DNA from: Marinicella meishanensis
GTDB lineage: Bacteria; Pseudomonadota; Gammaproteobacteria; Xanthomonadales; Marinicellaceae
Direction of reading: 5' to 3'
Assembly (NCBI RefSeq): GCF_019931145.1
Contig: NZ_JAIOUV010000012.1
Coordinates: forward strand, 1-64,000
Length of the DNA: 64,000 nt
The notes beneath the pieces are model-generated. The model ran no database searches and was not told where the DNA came from. It saw only the letters and a list, made by a program, of their open reading frames with translations. Each line of letters opens with the position of its first letter. The stretch's first letter is position 1. Positions 1-9,398 of this stretch are shown in pieces. Made by a program: the position numbers and the translations under genes.

Positions 1-2
1 AC

Positions 3-83
3 GCATACAACGGAGGAATGACACCCAATGAGTCAGAGCGAAAGTTCTGGCGTGAATCTAAAACCGTGGCCAAAATTACTTGA
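3..83 (+). pseudogene. C-terminal end of an IS3-like transposase (truncated by window edge)
   Basis: The reading frame is open from the window edge to TGA at 81-83 and gives 26 residues. They resemble the extreme C-terminus of IS3-family OrfB integrases (GGMTP, then a K-x-VAKIT ending). It lies outside the Tn7-like element, on the far side of the old nrdB terminator. Whether the full gene is intact cannot be seen. The assignment rests only on resemblance of a short tail, so another DDE transposase family is possible. Confidence 0.5.
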
Positions 84-244
84 CCACTACAATCTGATAT
101 TAAATAGGGCTTGATTTCATTAGAATCTTTATTTTTGTTGATTGTGGTTTTTTCCAAAATTTGATAAGTAACCTCGTTATTCCTAGGAATGCTGTTTTCG
201 AAAAATGGATCTGTTGATATTTTCATAAAAAAAGCTTTTCTTAA

Positions 245-275
245 AAAAAAGCCTGTGATTTCACAGGCTTTTTTT
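245..275. terminator. Bidirectional hairpin terminator, probably the original nrdB terminator
   Basis: An A-run is followed by the inverted repeat GCCTGTGA-TT-TCACAGGC and a T-run, which is a symmetrical intrinsic terminator. If the Tn7-like element (282-22363) is removed, this hairpin falls about 20 bp after the nrdB stop codon on the minus strand. It therefore most likely terminated nrdAB before the insertion. Confidence 0.85.
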
Positions 276-276
276 G

Positions 277-281
277 GATAT
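277..281. repeat. Left copy of 5-bp target site duplication (GATAT)
   Basis: GATAT directly precedes the left terminal repeat and recurs at 22364-22368 directly after the right terminal repeat. Five base pairs is the duplication length made by Tn7-family transposases. A 5-mer can match by chance, but here it coincides exactly with both terminal repeats. Confidence 0.8.
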
Positions 282-424
282 CCTGGCGCGTCGCGGCCAA
301 TGAGATTTTTGTTCTATATAAATCAATCGTTTACAAAAAGTCTCTTTAAAGTAAATGAGATTTAAAGTCACAATCGATGAGATTTATTCATTTTTACAGC
401 ACAGTTGTTGAGATTTTATGTCAC
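282..424 (+). repeat. Left transposon end with four TnsB-type sites
   Basis: Four copies of a TGAGATTT core, all in the same orientation, start at 301, 356, 378 and 409. Several are preceded by a (C/A)GTC-N-rich segment as at the right end. The sites are spread over about 140 bp, like the dispersed sites of the Tn7 left end. No gene is seen between 84 and 472: apart from the terminator and this end, 84-244 is AT-rich sequence with nothing recognised. Confidence 0.8.
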
Positions 425-472
425 TAAAATGGGTAAGAAAACCAAAACAATTTGAACGCTCAATCATTGAAG

Positions 473-724
473 TTACTTTTCCGGTGTTCTTAAGCCATTA
501 AATTTTTTAAAAGCATAAGATTGTCTACCCAAAAAAACGGGTTTGAATAATATAGATAAAAACCCCAGAGTGACTATCTCTGAAAATATCAAACCGTAAA
601 TGTTGTATCTTTCAATATTGATAATAAACGTAATACCAACATACAAAAAGAATAAGAATAGAATTGAGCAAAGCACTCTTGTCCTTATTGTTAATTTATC
701 AGTTTCTTTTGCATCACTATTCAT
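473..724 (-). CDS. Small two-helix membrane protein, candidate immunity protein for the upstream RHS protein
   Basis: This 83-aa protein has a charged N-terminus and two hydrophobic segments (about residues 16-36 and 44-62), then a basic tail. I do not recognise a family. Its ATG lies 15 nt after the stop of the 2514-aa RHS gene and is preceded by GGAAAG, so both are probably one transcript. A short membrane protein directly behind an RHS gene with a variable C-terminal tail is the usual position of an immunity gene; that role is inference from position. It is the last gene before the left transposon end. Confidence 0.65.
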   Translation of the reverse strand: MNSDAKETDKLTIRTRVLCSILFLFFLYVGITFIINIERYNIYGLIFSEIVTLGFLSILFKPVFLGRQSYAFKKFNGLRTPEK

Positions 725-739
725 AATCTTTCCAGTTTG

Positions 740-3700
740 TTAATTAGGTATACAGACATTTTCTTTGGCAGGAGGACAGTCGCCACTACCTGAGCAAATG
801 TATATCATTAACCCATGTTCATGATCACCTTCAATCGTATGCTCTTCAAGCGTGGCGGCTTCAGCTGTAGGCACAAATACATTAGTATCAAAGATTAAAG
901 TCAAACCAACATCCAATGCGATTCCACCCAGTACATCAGAAATCTCTGCTGTAATCTCTCCAAGTGCTTTACCAGGATTTGCTCTCGAAAGTTTTAACAC
1001 CGGAAGCGCTCCTGAAATAAAACCTGCAACAAAGCCACTTACAGCTGAGCCAAAATCATCAGTTGCATTATATGTGGCAATTGCTTGCGTCAAACCAATC
1101 ACTAATCCGCCAACTACCCAATTTGCTATTTCACCATCATCATCACGGAAATTAACAGGGTCGTTAAAAACATATGTGTAAAGGTTTGAATCCTTACCGT
1201 TAAATAGAAGGGGATCTTTTGAGAGCCACCTACCTACATAAGGATCATATTCCCTCATACCAAATCGAGTTAAGCCTGTATCAGAATCATACAGACCTCC
1301 AGCAAATCCAAATGGTTGAAAACCTGGATTACTGTCGGAAATGATATTGCCCCAAACATCGTATGTGATTTCCTGTGCAACAACCCCTGTATCCACGTCA
1401 ATTACCATCCTAGGAGATCCAAGGTGATCACTGATAATTCTATAGGTAGAACCATTGTTTATCATATAACTTGGAACATTGGTTTTAGTTGCATAAATAA
1501 ACCTAGAAACAACAGAGCCAACATTATCTAATTCTGCTACAGGCTTTAACCCATCAAGATATAACCAGCCTTTAATCAGGTTTCCATTTAATGATTTTCC
1601 AACTCGTCTTCCCAGACCATCAAGTAAATACTGAACCTCAGTTGAATCAGGTAAAGTAACTGACCTTAACAATCCTTCTTCATCAAATGAATAGGATGTG
1701 ACATCAGCATTGTCAATTTTAGTTTCCAACTCTCCATTATTGTTATATGTGTAAGTGTATTGTTTATATGTTAATAGCCTATCTTGATCATCATATGTAG
1801 CAATCAAAACCCCATCTTCATGCGTCCTGTTTCCATTCGAATCATATTGCCATGACTTGTTAACAGCGCCATTTATCTTCACCTCATTTAGTCTTCCAGA
1901 TAAATCGTAGTCATAGTCATATGAAGTTATAAGTGAATCAATTGTTTCAACACTAGTATCTACTCTTCCGAGCTTGTCCATTGTGTAATCAATGTTAAAA
2001 ATTGAAGTAGAATTATATTGGACATCAAACAAATCAAGTTCAGCAAAGTCTGTATAAGTATTGCTAGTTACAACGTTATTGAGTGTTGTTCCATTGACCA
2101 TGCCACCCTTTTGAGTTTCTCTATTGATTGACATTGAGCCAGCATTAGTTAACAAATTATCATTATCATATTGATATAGAATTTCGTCAGCATCATTAAT
2201 CATTCTTCCGGTGACTCGGAACAAGTTGTCGTAGGTACGTGACACTTTTCCATTAATTGTTCCTGACCAAGTTGTTGATGTTGGAAGAAAACCATCATAC
2301 TCGTAAGCAATGTCAACTCCATCTGGTGAGGTTATTGAGCTCAACTTGCCAGAGACAGGGTCATATCCATAAACATAAGTACCAACGGACAGGGTTTTGG
2401 TTTCCATTTTTCCTGTGACACTGTTGTATGTGATGTTTACCTCTCTTCCATCAGGCGTCGTGATCTTTGTTAATTGCTGGTCAGTGTTATATTCCTTTCC
2501 AGTGGTGGCTGAAATTACACCAGCAACTAGCGGTGCTGAATAATTATTCAGTTGATCCACACCATTGTAACCAAAGTTGTGAGTTGGCCTTCCTGGCGGT
2601 GTTAAGCTAGACAGATTCCCATTTGCATCATAAGAAAATATCGCTTCTCTCGAGTCTGGAAAGATTTTTTTGGTGACTCGTCCATTGTTGTCATATTCAA
2701 ATGTTGAAACATGGCCCAAAGGATTTGTAATGGTGTGTACCTCACCATTCATTGGTCCACTATCGTAGTAAGAAAAAACTGTCTCTCTCAGTTCTTGCCC
2801 AGTTCCGGTGTACATCCTCTGAACTCGACCAAATCCATCATATTCAATGTTGTAATCATTAAATCCATTTAAAGCATAGCTAATGACTTTTTTGTTATTG
2901 TTAAGCAAAGTTAGATTGGTTCGTAACTCAGGAGTGATGTTTCTAAATCCACCATCACTACCGAAGCTTTGTTTGTATTCAGCTACCCAAGGTTGGTTTT
3001 CAACAATGGAAGTTCTCGAGTATTCTGGTACAGGTGTGATTACTGCCGGAGGGTTTCCATCATAGTCATTCGCAAAAACATTCCATGTATGTTTTCTTAA
3101 TCCTGATGGTGTAATAACTTCAATATCATTATCCCAGTGGTATTGAAAACCAAATCTAGAGCCTTTTGAATCTCCATTTCTGACTATGGTTCCATCTGGA
3201 TATGTGGTGACGTCCTTAATTGAGTCGTGGATTTTTTCTACATGCGAAATTACTGTGCCATCTGGCTTAGTGTTTTCAAGTAAAACATTTTGGCCTAAGT
3301 ATGGATATGAATCCTTAAGGAAAACATATTCACGACCTTCACCAGAAGTCATCACTACTTGATTGACACCTTCAGTATCTCCATCCGTAGAGATTAGCCA
3401 ACCTCCACCAATCGGATTGGCATCAGACTCTAATAGCCCAAATGATGAATAAGTGTAATCAAATCTATTTTCGTTTCTATCGATAAATAGATTTAATTGG
3501 TTATTAGTACTGTATCCAAGATCCCAATGATTTTGCTCAGGGTCAGTTACTTTTTGTAGTTGCCCATTGGGGTAATATTCGAGCTCGGTTCTTTTACCAT
3601 AAGAGGAAACGATTGCGTTTACATTAGTTCCAGAAGTTCTTTCTAATTGAGTAAGCAAGCCATTGGAGTCTCTTATGCTTGTTAGCCTTCCTGAGGCATC

Positions 3701-6700
3701 ATAATTAAATTCTTTGTAAACCCTGCCAGTTGTTGAATCAATTGTTCTTTGGTGAGCACCCTCGTCTGAAAACTCATATATCAACTTGCCATCTAACGAC
3801 ACGACAACCAATGAATCAGGTAAGAGTATTGATCCACCTCCAGCAATATTTTTTTCTTTCTGAGTCAAATATGACTCAATCGGAGCTGGTGGAGTTAATG
3901 TTTGTGAACCACCTGCAATCGTATCGATAATATTGTATTTATCAACTTTTCTGATGCGGTCATTTTTTGAGTCTGCAATTAATATCTCATCGAATTGGTT
4001 TAATGAAAAGTTTAGTGATGTATTCAGCTGAGCATTGTTTAACAGTCCACCATCTCCTGAAAATCCATGCAAGCTATCAAGTAAAACTTCAAATTGTCCA
4101 TAAGGGTGAACCCTGACAATTTTGTTTTGATCTCCTTGCCAATCATACATACTGTCTAGAATATAGATCGCACCGTTTGAATCAATGTCAACAGCTCTTG
4201 GTGCTGACTCAGGGATATGGCCTCCACCACCGTCCCCTCTGTTTAGTTCCTCATAAAAGCAATCAGTGCTTCCGTTCACAGTATATATCCACCCATCAGG
4301 TGTTATTTGTCTAACGCATTCGTGCCCAGTGTCAGCAACAAAAATTGAACCAGCATCAGAGATGACAATCCCACTTGCATTGAACATGGCAGTTTCAGTG
4401 GCGAGCACATTTTCGAAAACTGCTTCATCACCTGGGAAAAACTCTGACCCTCCAGCCACCGTTTGAATGTTACCATCTGAGTCTACTTTACGAATGCCCC
4501 AACCTACAGAAATGAAGAGTGTTCCATGTTTGTCAAAAGCAATGTATCTTGCTTCAACTTCAGCACTGGTTGCAGGTGTTCCATCAGGACTGCTACCGTA
4601 TGACCCATTCCCTGCTACTGTTGTGACAATACCATCTCGGTCTATTTTTCTTACCCTTCTATCGTAGACATAATATATGTCTCCATTGGGTGCGATTTTG
4701 ATGTCCTGGACACCAGTTAAACACACATCCAATGCTGACTCTTGTTCAATCGGTGTTTCATTACAGGATGGGAAAAACTCATGAATTCGTCCAGCGACTC
4801 TGACTGCATTTCCATCAACATCAATTTTAACTATGTGTCCTTTGTTCCGATCAGCAAAGTAGATTTCATCATTTGGTGCAACTTCAACTGCCCAGGTTTC
4901 GTCAATTTGAGAAATATCTGTTGGTCCTGGATGATTACTAACGTTTGGATTATCTACTTGAGCTCTGAACGCTTGAACTTTTCTCTTAAACCCATCACCC
5001 TTCAGAAGAACCCTTTGATACGTGTTGTAAACATGATGATCTTTTATGGCCCAACCACCAAGGTTTAATTGTTCTTCTCTAACAGCTTTTCTGTCCGCAG
5101 AATTACCAGCTCTGTTAACGTTGGAGTTTGCAAATGTATTGTACTTCCTATATAACTTAATTTTATTGTATCTCGAAACACGTAATTCAATTTCACTCCT
5201 TACTCGTGTATATAATGGATTCAGATTTAATTCCTCATAAACTCCAAAGGAGCGATCAAACTCAGCTTGAGATATACCAGGTGAATAGAGCAATGGAAAA
5301 TAATAATGCACATTGTAGGATGTGGTTTTTGAATGATAAGACCGGTCGTAATGATCTGTACCATCCCAAACATAGGTATAAGATAAATTTTCACTGGGTT
5401 CAAACTCTAACACCTCTCCGTCAATAACCAGTTCTACTCTCAATAATTCTGCCGGAACTGTATCTCCAATTAAAGGAATAACAAACTCGTCAAATCCTGA
5501 ACTTGGAAAGACAGAATTTGAACTGTAGTACAAACTGTGGTCAGTTCCAACAAGGGGTATTTCCTCTTCTAGTGTTCTGTTTTGAGCATTAATGATACAA
5601 CCAGTACAGTCTGTATTTAGTTCAAGGTCTTCAGGCTCATCTTCTGGTGAGTCATCTTCAACAATTTCTGGATTATCTTCAGGTTGTGGTTGTTCAGGTG
5701 GTTCTTGTAATGATGGTGGTGGGATGTAGGGCCAGTTAATGTCCCAAGGAGTAAAGTGGTTAACTGATGTTCGCCATAATGACTGACCCGCCTCATACAT
5801 TTGAGCCAATTGAGTTAATTCAGCATTTGTAATACCCAGCTCATCCAACTCAGCTTGTGTGGCATCATTTACAACATCATCATTAGTGACATCAAGCACC
5901 GCAGCTCCATTCTCAATTCTGTTGATTGAGATTACCAGTCCAGCTAACTCAGGAATCCAATAGGCGATTTGCCTGTCATAAGAGGCCAGGGGAGCTTTGG
6001 TACCTGTAGGAAATCCGATGAAATTTTCTAAATAAAGTTGAATGTTTTGGTCAAAATTTACACGAATGGCTTCTTGATTGATCGCTTCATCAAGTGAAAG
6101 CTCAACTGCATAAGTATAACCAGACGCTGGAGGTAAATGACTGGGCATTCTTTGCATTCCATATGAGCCTACAGTGAACTCTGTAGCACGAACGCTAATG
6201 TTTGAAATTGATTGAGTTGTGCCATCTTCAAACTCCAAACTTGCTTGTATTCCAGAAGGGAACAACATGGTTGCTTGCCTGCTGCCATCGCTATCAGTTA
6301 CTTCACTACCTCTTACAACCTGATAGTCATTTGTGGTGTCAGTAAGGTCTAGTCTGGTTACTTGATTATCTAATCTGACTAAGACAATATCTTCAGAATA
6401 TACGAAATCTTCCCATGGCGTTTGAATGTCTCTTTGAGAGGTAATAAATCCACCTTTAGTGAAGTTCACTGTTAAGGTGCCACCACCATTTACAACCAAA
6501 TCATATTCACCACTGCCTCTGGAGTAAGTGTAACCATACTCAGGATGATTGTTGATTGACACTTTCACACCTTGCAAGGGATTACCATCAGCATCCAATA
6601 CTCTACCTTTTACGATTGCGGCTCGATAATCCTGGATGGTATCTACTGTCATTCCTATTTGTACTGGTGGTACTGATTCATAGAGGAAATTGACAGTCTC

Positions 6701-8284
6701 TATGAAAGGTACAAAAGATGTTTTGCTCAAAGCTGGTGCAATATCATTTGGGTCGGGTGGTAGTTCAATAACCTCAATGGTGAACAACTGTGTATCAGTT
6801 CCACCAAAGCCATCATCAACGTTGACCTCGACTGAGAAGTTTCCAGCTGCATTAGGTGTCCATGTAATCAACCCGTTATTATCAATACTCATTCCTGATT
6901 CAGGATTAATCAGTTGGAAAGTAATGGGGTCACTATCAGCATCACTGACCACAACCTGATACGAGTAATCCAAGTCCTTCTCTGCACTGCTTATTGGAAA
7001 TGATTGAATTTGAGGTGCATTATTTACAGTTACGTCAATGTCATAGCTTTGGGAGTCTGTAGAGTTATACTCATCTGTCACAACAACGGTTACTGGATAT
7101 GTCCCTTCTCCCAGTGATTGCCAGGTCATCAGACCATTTGAGTCAATTGATGCGCCAGCAGGTGAGATTGATAAATCATAATCAAGGCTGTGATTTTCTG
7201 GGTCTGTTGCGACAACTTGATAGCTGTAAGCCTGAGACTCTCTGACAGTTGTATCTGGTGATGAAGTAATTGTGGGAGGTTGATTGACTGAGATTGTAAC
7301 CAAAGCGCTGTCTGGATCTGAGTCCAGACAGCCATCATTAACGATCAGCTGAGCCACATAATCGCCCACCAAATCAGGGGTCAGGCCAGCTTGCATTTGG
7401 TCGTCATTATCAATCACCGCTGTACTGCCATTTGGCGCAGTAAGTAATGACCAGGAGTAGGTCAGGGTATCCAGGTCAATATCACTGGAAAGTGAGCCAT
7501 CTAACTCAATGGCTTGGCCAATGACGCCCGTGGTATCCGGACCAACATCTGCAACTGGTGCTGTATTAGTGAATAAGCCCTCGAATCCATCAAAAAAGAT
7601 ACGATCAAGAACACAACCAAGTGCTCTGTTACTGCGATCAAAAAACTCAACTGCGTGGACTTTAAACAGATTACTTTTAATGATGTGCTTGTTGTCAGAA
7701 ACCTGAAGTCTGATGGAGTACTTTCCTGGTCTATCAGTGATTATCGTTGCGCTTTCGGAAGTGGGGTTTTGAATCTGGGCAGATGATCCCATTGGTGATT
7801 TTTCAAGATCCCAGAACATCAAGATATCATCACCATCTGGATCAAATGCATCTTGTATCTCCAATTCAGCAATTTCGCCAACCAGCACTTTCTGGTCTTC
7901 TATTTTGCTTAGTTGAGGTTTGGTTTGCTCGGTATCAATCAACAAAGTATCTGATGATGTCACGTGTAGCCCATCAGAAACCAAAAGCTCAATTGTGTAA
8001 GTGCCGGCTTTATCAAGAGATAGAAAAGTTGTGACATTATCATCATCCTGAACCTTGGCTAAACTCCCTTCAGGCCTCTCAATAATGATCCATTGATAGG
8101 AGAGTGGGTCACCATCTTTATCTGTCGAATTTGAGGCATTTAATTTTACTGTTTCATTGATGTTAGCAAACTGGTCAAAATGAGCATCAGCTTTTGGTGG
8201 GAACTGATTTTTGTCCAGTGCATCAGCACCTAATGATTGGAAAAGTAAAAATACACAGATGAAGGCAAGCGACTTTAAGTCCAT
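740..8284 (-). CDS. Giant secreted PKD/NHL/RHS-repeat protein, polymorphic-toxin-like
   Basis: The 2514-aa protein starts with a signal peptide (about residues 1-22). It continues with PKD/cadherin-like Ig domains (about 30-560), a short FFDGFE motif near 225, an acidic Pro-rich linker, a run of NHL-like propeller repeats (motifs such as GNIQTVAGG and ADTGHECVRQITPDG), then many YD repeats and the RHS core hallmark GMREYDPYVGRWLSKDP. After the core (ending DPVNFRDDDGE) comes a 129-residue Gly/Ala-rich hydrophobic tail with a His/Cys-containing end, which is the position of the toxin domain in RHS proteins. I do not recognise a catalytic fold in that tail. It has its own promoter (8318-8346) and AGGAG before the ATG. 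It is transposon cargo, and cell-surface display or secretion is expected. Confidence 0.9.
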   Translation of the reverse strand: MDLKSLAFICVFLLFQSLGADALDKNQFPPKADAHFDQFANINETVKLNASNSTDKDGDPLSYQWIIIERPEGSLAKVQDDDNVTTFLSLDKAGTYTIELLVSDGLHVTSSDTLLIDTEQTKPQLSKIEDQKVLVGEIAELEIQDAFDPDGDDILMFWDLEKSPMGSSAQIQNPTSESATIITDRPGKYSIRLQVSDNKHIIKSNLFKVHAVEFFDRSNRALGCVLDRIFFDGFEGLFTNTAPVADVGPDTTGVIGQAIELDGSLSSDIDLDTLTYSWSLLTAPNGSTAVIDNDDQMQAGLTPDLVGDYVAQLIVNDGCLDSDPDSALVTISVNQPPTITSSPDTTVRESQAYSYQVVATDPENHSLDYDLSISPAGASIDSNGLMTWQSLGEGTYPVTVVVTDEYNSTDSQSYDIDVTVNNAPQIQSFPISSAEKDLDYSYQVVVSDADSDPITFQLINPESGMSIDNNGLITWTPNAAGNFSVEVNVDDGFGGTDTQLFTIEVIELPPDPNDIAPALSKTSFVPFIETVNFLYESVPPVQIGMTVDTIQDYRAAIVKGRVLDADGNPLQGVKVSINNHPEYGYTYSRGSGEYDLVVNGGGTLTVNFTKGGFITSQRDIQTPWEDFVYSEDIVLVRLDNQVTRLDLTDTTNDYQVVRGSEVTDSDGSRQATMLFPSGIQASLEFEDGTTQSISNISVRATEFTVGSYGMQRMPSHLPPASGYTYAVELSLDEAINQEAIRVNFDQNIQLYLENFIGFPTGTKAPLASYDRQIAYWIPELAGLVISINRIENGAAVLDVTNDDVVNDATQAELDELGITNAELTQLAQMYEAGQSLWRTSVNHFTPWDINWPYIPPPSLQEPPEQPQPEDNPEIVEDDSPEDEPEDLELNTDCTGCIINAQNRTLEEEIPLVGTDHSLYYSSNSVFPSSGFDEFVIPLIGDTVPAELLRVELVIDGEVLEFEPSENLSYTYVWDGTDHYDRSYHSKTTSYNVHYYFPLLYSPGISQAEFDRSFGVYEELNLNPLYTRVRSEIELRVSRYNKIKLYRKYNTFANSNVNRAGNSADRKAVREEQLNLGGWAIKDHHVYNTYQRVLLKGDGFKRKVQAFRAQVDNPNVSNHPGPTDISQIDETWAVEVAPNDEIYFADRNKGHIVKIDVDGNAVRVAGRIHEFFPSCNETPIEQESALDVCLTGVQDIKIAPNGDIYYVYDRRVRKIDRDGIVTTVAGNGSYGSSPDGTPATSAEVEARYIAFDKHGTLFISVGWGIRKVDSDGNIQTVAGGSEFFPGDEAVFENVLATETAMFNASGIVISDAGSIFVADTGHECVRQITPDGWIYTVNGSTDCFYEELNRGDGGGGHIPESAPRAVDIDSNGAIYILDSMYDWQGDQNKIVRVHPYGQFEVLLDSLHGFSGDGGLLNNAQLNTSLNFSLNQFDEILIADSKNDRIRKVDKYNIIDTIAGGSQTLTPPAPIESYLTQKEKNIAGGGSILLPDSLVVVSLDGKLIYEFSDEGAHQRTIDSTTGRVYKEFNYDASGRLTSIRDSNGLLTQLERTSGTNVNAIVSSYGKRTELEYYPNGQLQKVTDPEQNHWDLGYSTNNQLNLFIDRNENRFDYTYSSFGLLESDANPIGGGWLISTDGDTEGVNQVVMTSGEGREYVFLKDSYPYLGQNVLLENTKPDGTVISHVEKIHDSIKDVTTYPDGTIVRNGDSKGSRFGFQYHWDNDIEVITPSGLRKHTWNVFANDYDGNPPAVITPVPEYSRTSIVENQPWVAEYKQSFGSDGGFRNITPELRTNLTLLNNNKKVISYALNGFNDYNIEYDGFGRVQRMYTGTGQELRETVFSYYDSGPMNGEVHTITNPLGHVSTFEYDNNGRVTKKIFPDSREAIFSYDANGNLSSLTPPGRPTHNFGYNGVDQLNNYSAPLVAGVISATTGKEYNTDQQLTKITTPDGREVNITYNSVTGKMETKTLSVGTYVYGYDPVSGKLSSITSPDGVDIAYEYDGFLPTSTTWSGTINGKVSRTYDNLFRVTGRMINDADEILYQYDNDNLLTNAGSMSINRETQKGGMVNGTTLNNVVTSNTYTDFAELDLFDVQYNSTSIFNIDYTMDKLGRVDTSVETIDSLITSYDYDYDLSGRLNEVKINGAVNKSWQYDSNGNRTHEDGVLIATYDDQDRLLTYKQYTYTYNNNGELETKIDNADVTSYSFDEEGLLRSVTLPDSTEVQYLLDGLGRRVGKSLNGNLIKGWLYLDGLKPVAELDNVGSVVSRFIYATKTNVPSYMINNGSTYRIISDHLGSPRMVIDVDTGVVAQEITYDVWGNIISDSNPGFQPFGFAGGLYDSDTGLTRFGMREYDPYVGRWLSKDPLLFNGKDSNLYTYVFNDPVNFRDDDGEIANWVVGGLVIGLTQAIATYNATDDFGSAVSGFVAGFISGALPVLKLSRANPGKALGEITAEISDVLGGIALDVGLTLIFDTNVFVPTAEAATLEEHTIEGDHEHGLMIYICSGSGDCPPAKENVCIPN

Positions 8285-8317
8285 TTAAATACTCCTTGAG
8301 AGGTTACTACTGGCCTG

Positions 8318-8346
8318 ATTATATGAGTTTGTACTCTGATTGCCAA
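8318..8346 (-). promoter_or_regulatory. Strong sigma-70-like promoter of the RHS gene
   Basis: On the minus strand, TTGGCA (8346-8341) and a perfect TATAAT (8323-8318) are separated by 17 bp. A start site about 25-30 nt before the ATG leaves room for the AGGAG ribosome site. The RHS cargo thus has its own transcription, independent of the tns operon. Confidence 0.75.
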
Positions 8347-8399
8347 TTTTTCTGGTAGTTTGTAGAGACATCATGCAAAAAAAACAGTAATTACCGGAT

Positions 8400-9398
8400 T
8401 TAATGGCTCTTAGGTTTGTGAATTGTCATTGAAATGATGCCATCCTTGATTGTATAAACAGTGTTATCTTGGTCTCCTTTAATTTTTACATAGTTGTTAT
8501 CTTTGATACTGAAAAGTAGCTCGAGCTCTTTGCTGAGATTTTTTTCATCTAAAATGTTTGAAGGTAAATCAGTTGAATCGATAACATACCTAAGCTCCTT
8601 TCCTCCTCCCATATTTAATTCATTCAATAAGTATTTGCCAACAAATGAGCCTGAAAGGTTTCTCATAGAAAAAACCAACATGGTTACCATGACAACCATT
8701 AAAAAAACTTTAAACCGAAATTGTGACTCTTTAACAATTGACAGGAAATGCAAGATAAGTAGATAGATAAGTATAGGCACTAAAAATATGTCTGGGTTGG
8801 GAGTGAGCTTCATCAGTATCAGACCTGAAACTCCAACTAAGAAAAAAAACCAGAAAAATGCAAAAATCATAACTCCAAACATATTTTTAAAATAAGTTTT
8901 AGGTGATATGTTGCTTATGCGATGACACTTTTTATATGTTAGAAAGTTTAAAGTTAAGCTGGCAGTAATGAACAATGAAGAAATGACAATGTAATAAATG
9001 TTGCTATCTACAATCAGAATAAGTGTTGTAACTGGTAAGACTGCTATGAGGCCAAGGTATTTGTAGATCCGTTTAAGAATTGACTCATCATCACTGATGC
9101 CGATGGCTTTTCTGAATTCCTGGTCAAATCTTTTGGGTATGAAAAAAGCAGGCAATGTGATGTAAAGATACAGGGATCCATTTAGTAATAATGAATAGAA
9201 GGTGGTTATTAAAAACAATGCGTACAGATTAATATCTAGTGGAAATGGAATTCCATATTCAGACAAGTAGTTATTGACTGTGTTGAAGCCGATCACCATA
9301 GCAAATATGGTGATCGGGAGGATGTAATCTTTGATGTTCTTGGTCAGTTCGAAAAACTTATTAACAGACAGTTCAATTGGGGTTTTAGTATTATCCAT
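8400..9398 (-). CDS. Multi-spanning membrane protein, last gene of the tns operon
   Basis: This 332-aa protein of no recognised family has about seven hydrophobic segments between residues 18 and 250 and a roughly 80-residue hydrophilic C-terminal domain rich in Lys, Asp and Glu. Its ATG overlaps the 3' end of tniQ by 8 nt, the same overlap seen between tnsC and tniQ, which indicates translational coupling and a role tied to the transposition operon or to cargo upkeep. No membrane protein is a standard component of Tn7 transposition, so the function is unknown. Confidence 0.85.
   Translation of the reverse strand: MDNTKTPIELSVNKFFELTKNIKDYILPITIFAMVIGFNTVNNYLSEYGIPFPLDINLYALFLITTFYSLLLNGSLYLYITLPAFFIPKRFDQEFRKAIGISDDESILKRIYKYLGLIAVLPVTTLILIVDSNIYYIVISSLFITASLTLNFLTYKKCHRISNISPKTYFKNMFGVMIFAFFWFFFLVGVSGLILMKLTPNPDIFLVPILIYLLILHFLSIVKESQFRFKVFLMVVMVTMLVFSMRNLSGSFVGKYLLNELNMGGGKELRYVIDSTDLPSNILDEKNLSKELELLFSIKDNNYVKIKGDQDNTVYTIKDGIISMTIHKPKSH

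Noticed and set aside
1-226. A minus-strand frame of 75 codons open from ATG at 226 to the window edge
   Set aside because: It runs antisense to the IS3-like transposase end, lacks a ribosome site and has no recognisable composition; an accidental open frame is more likely.
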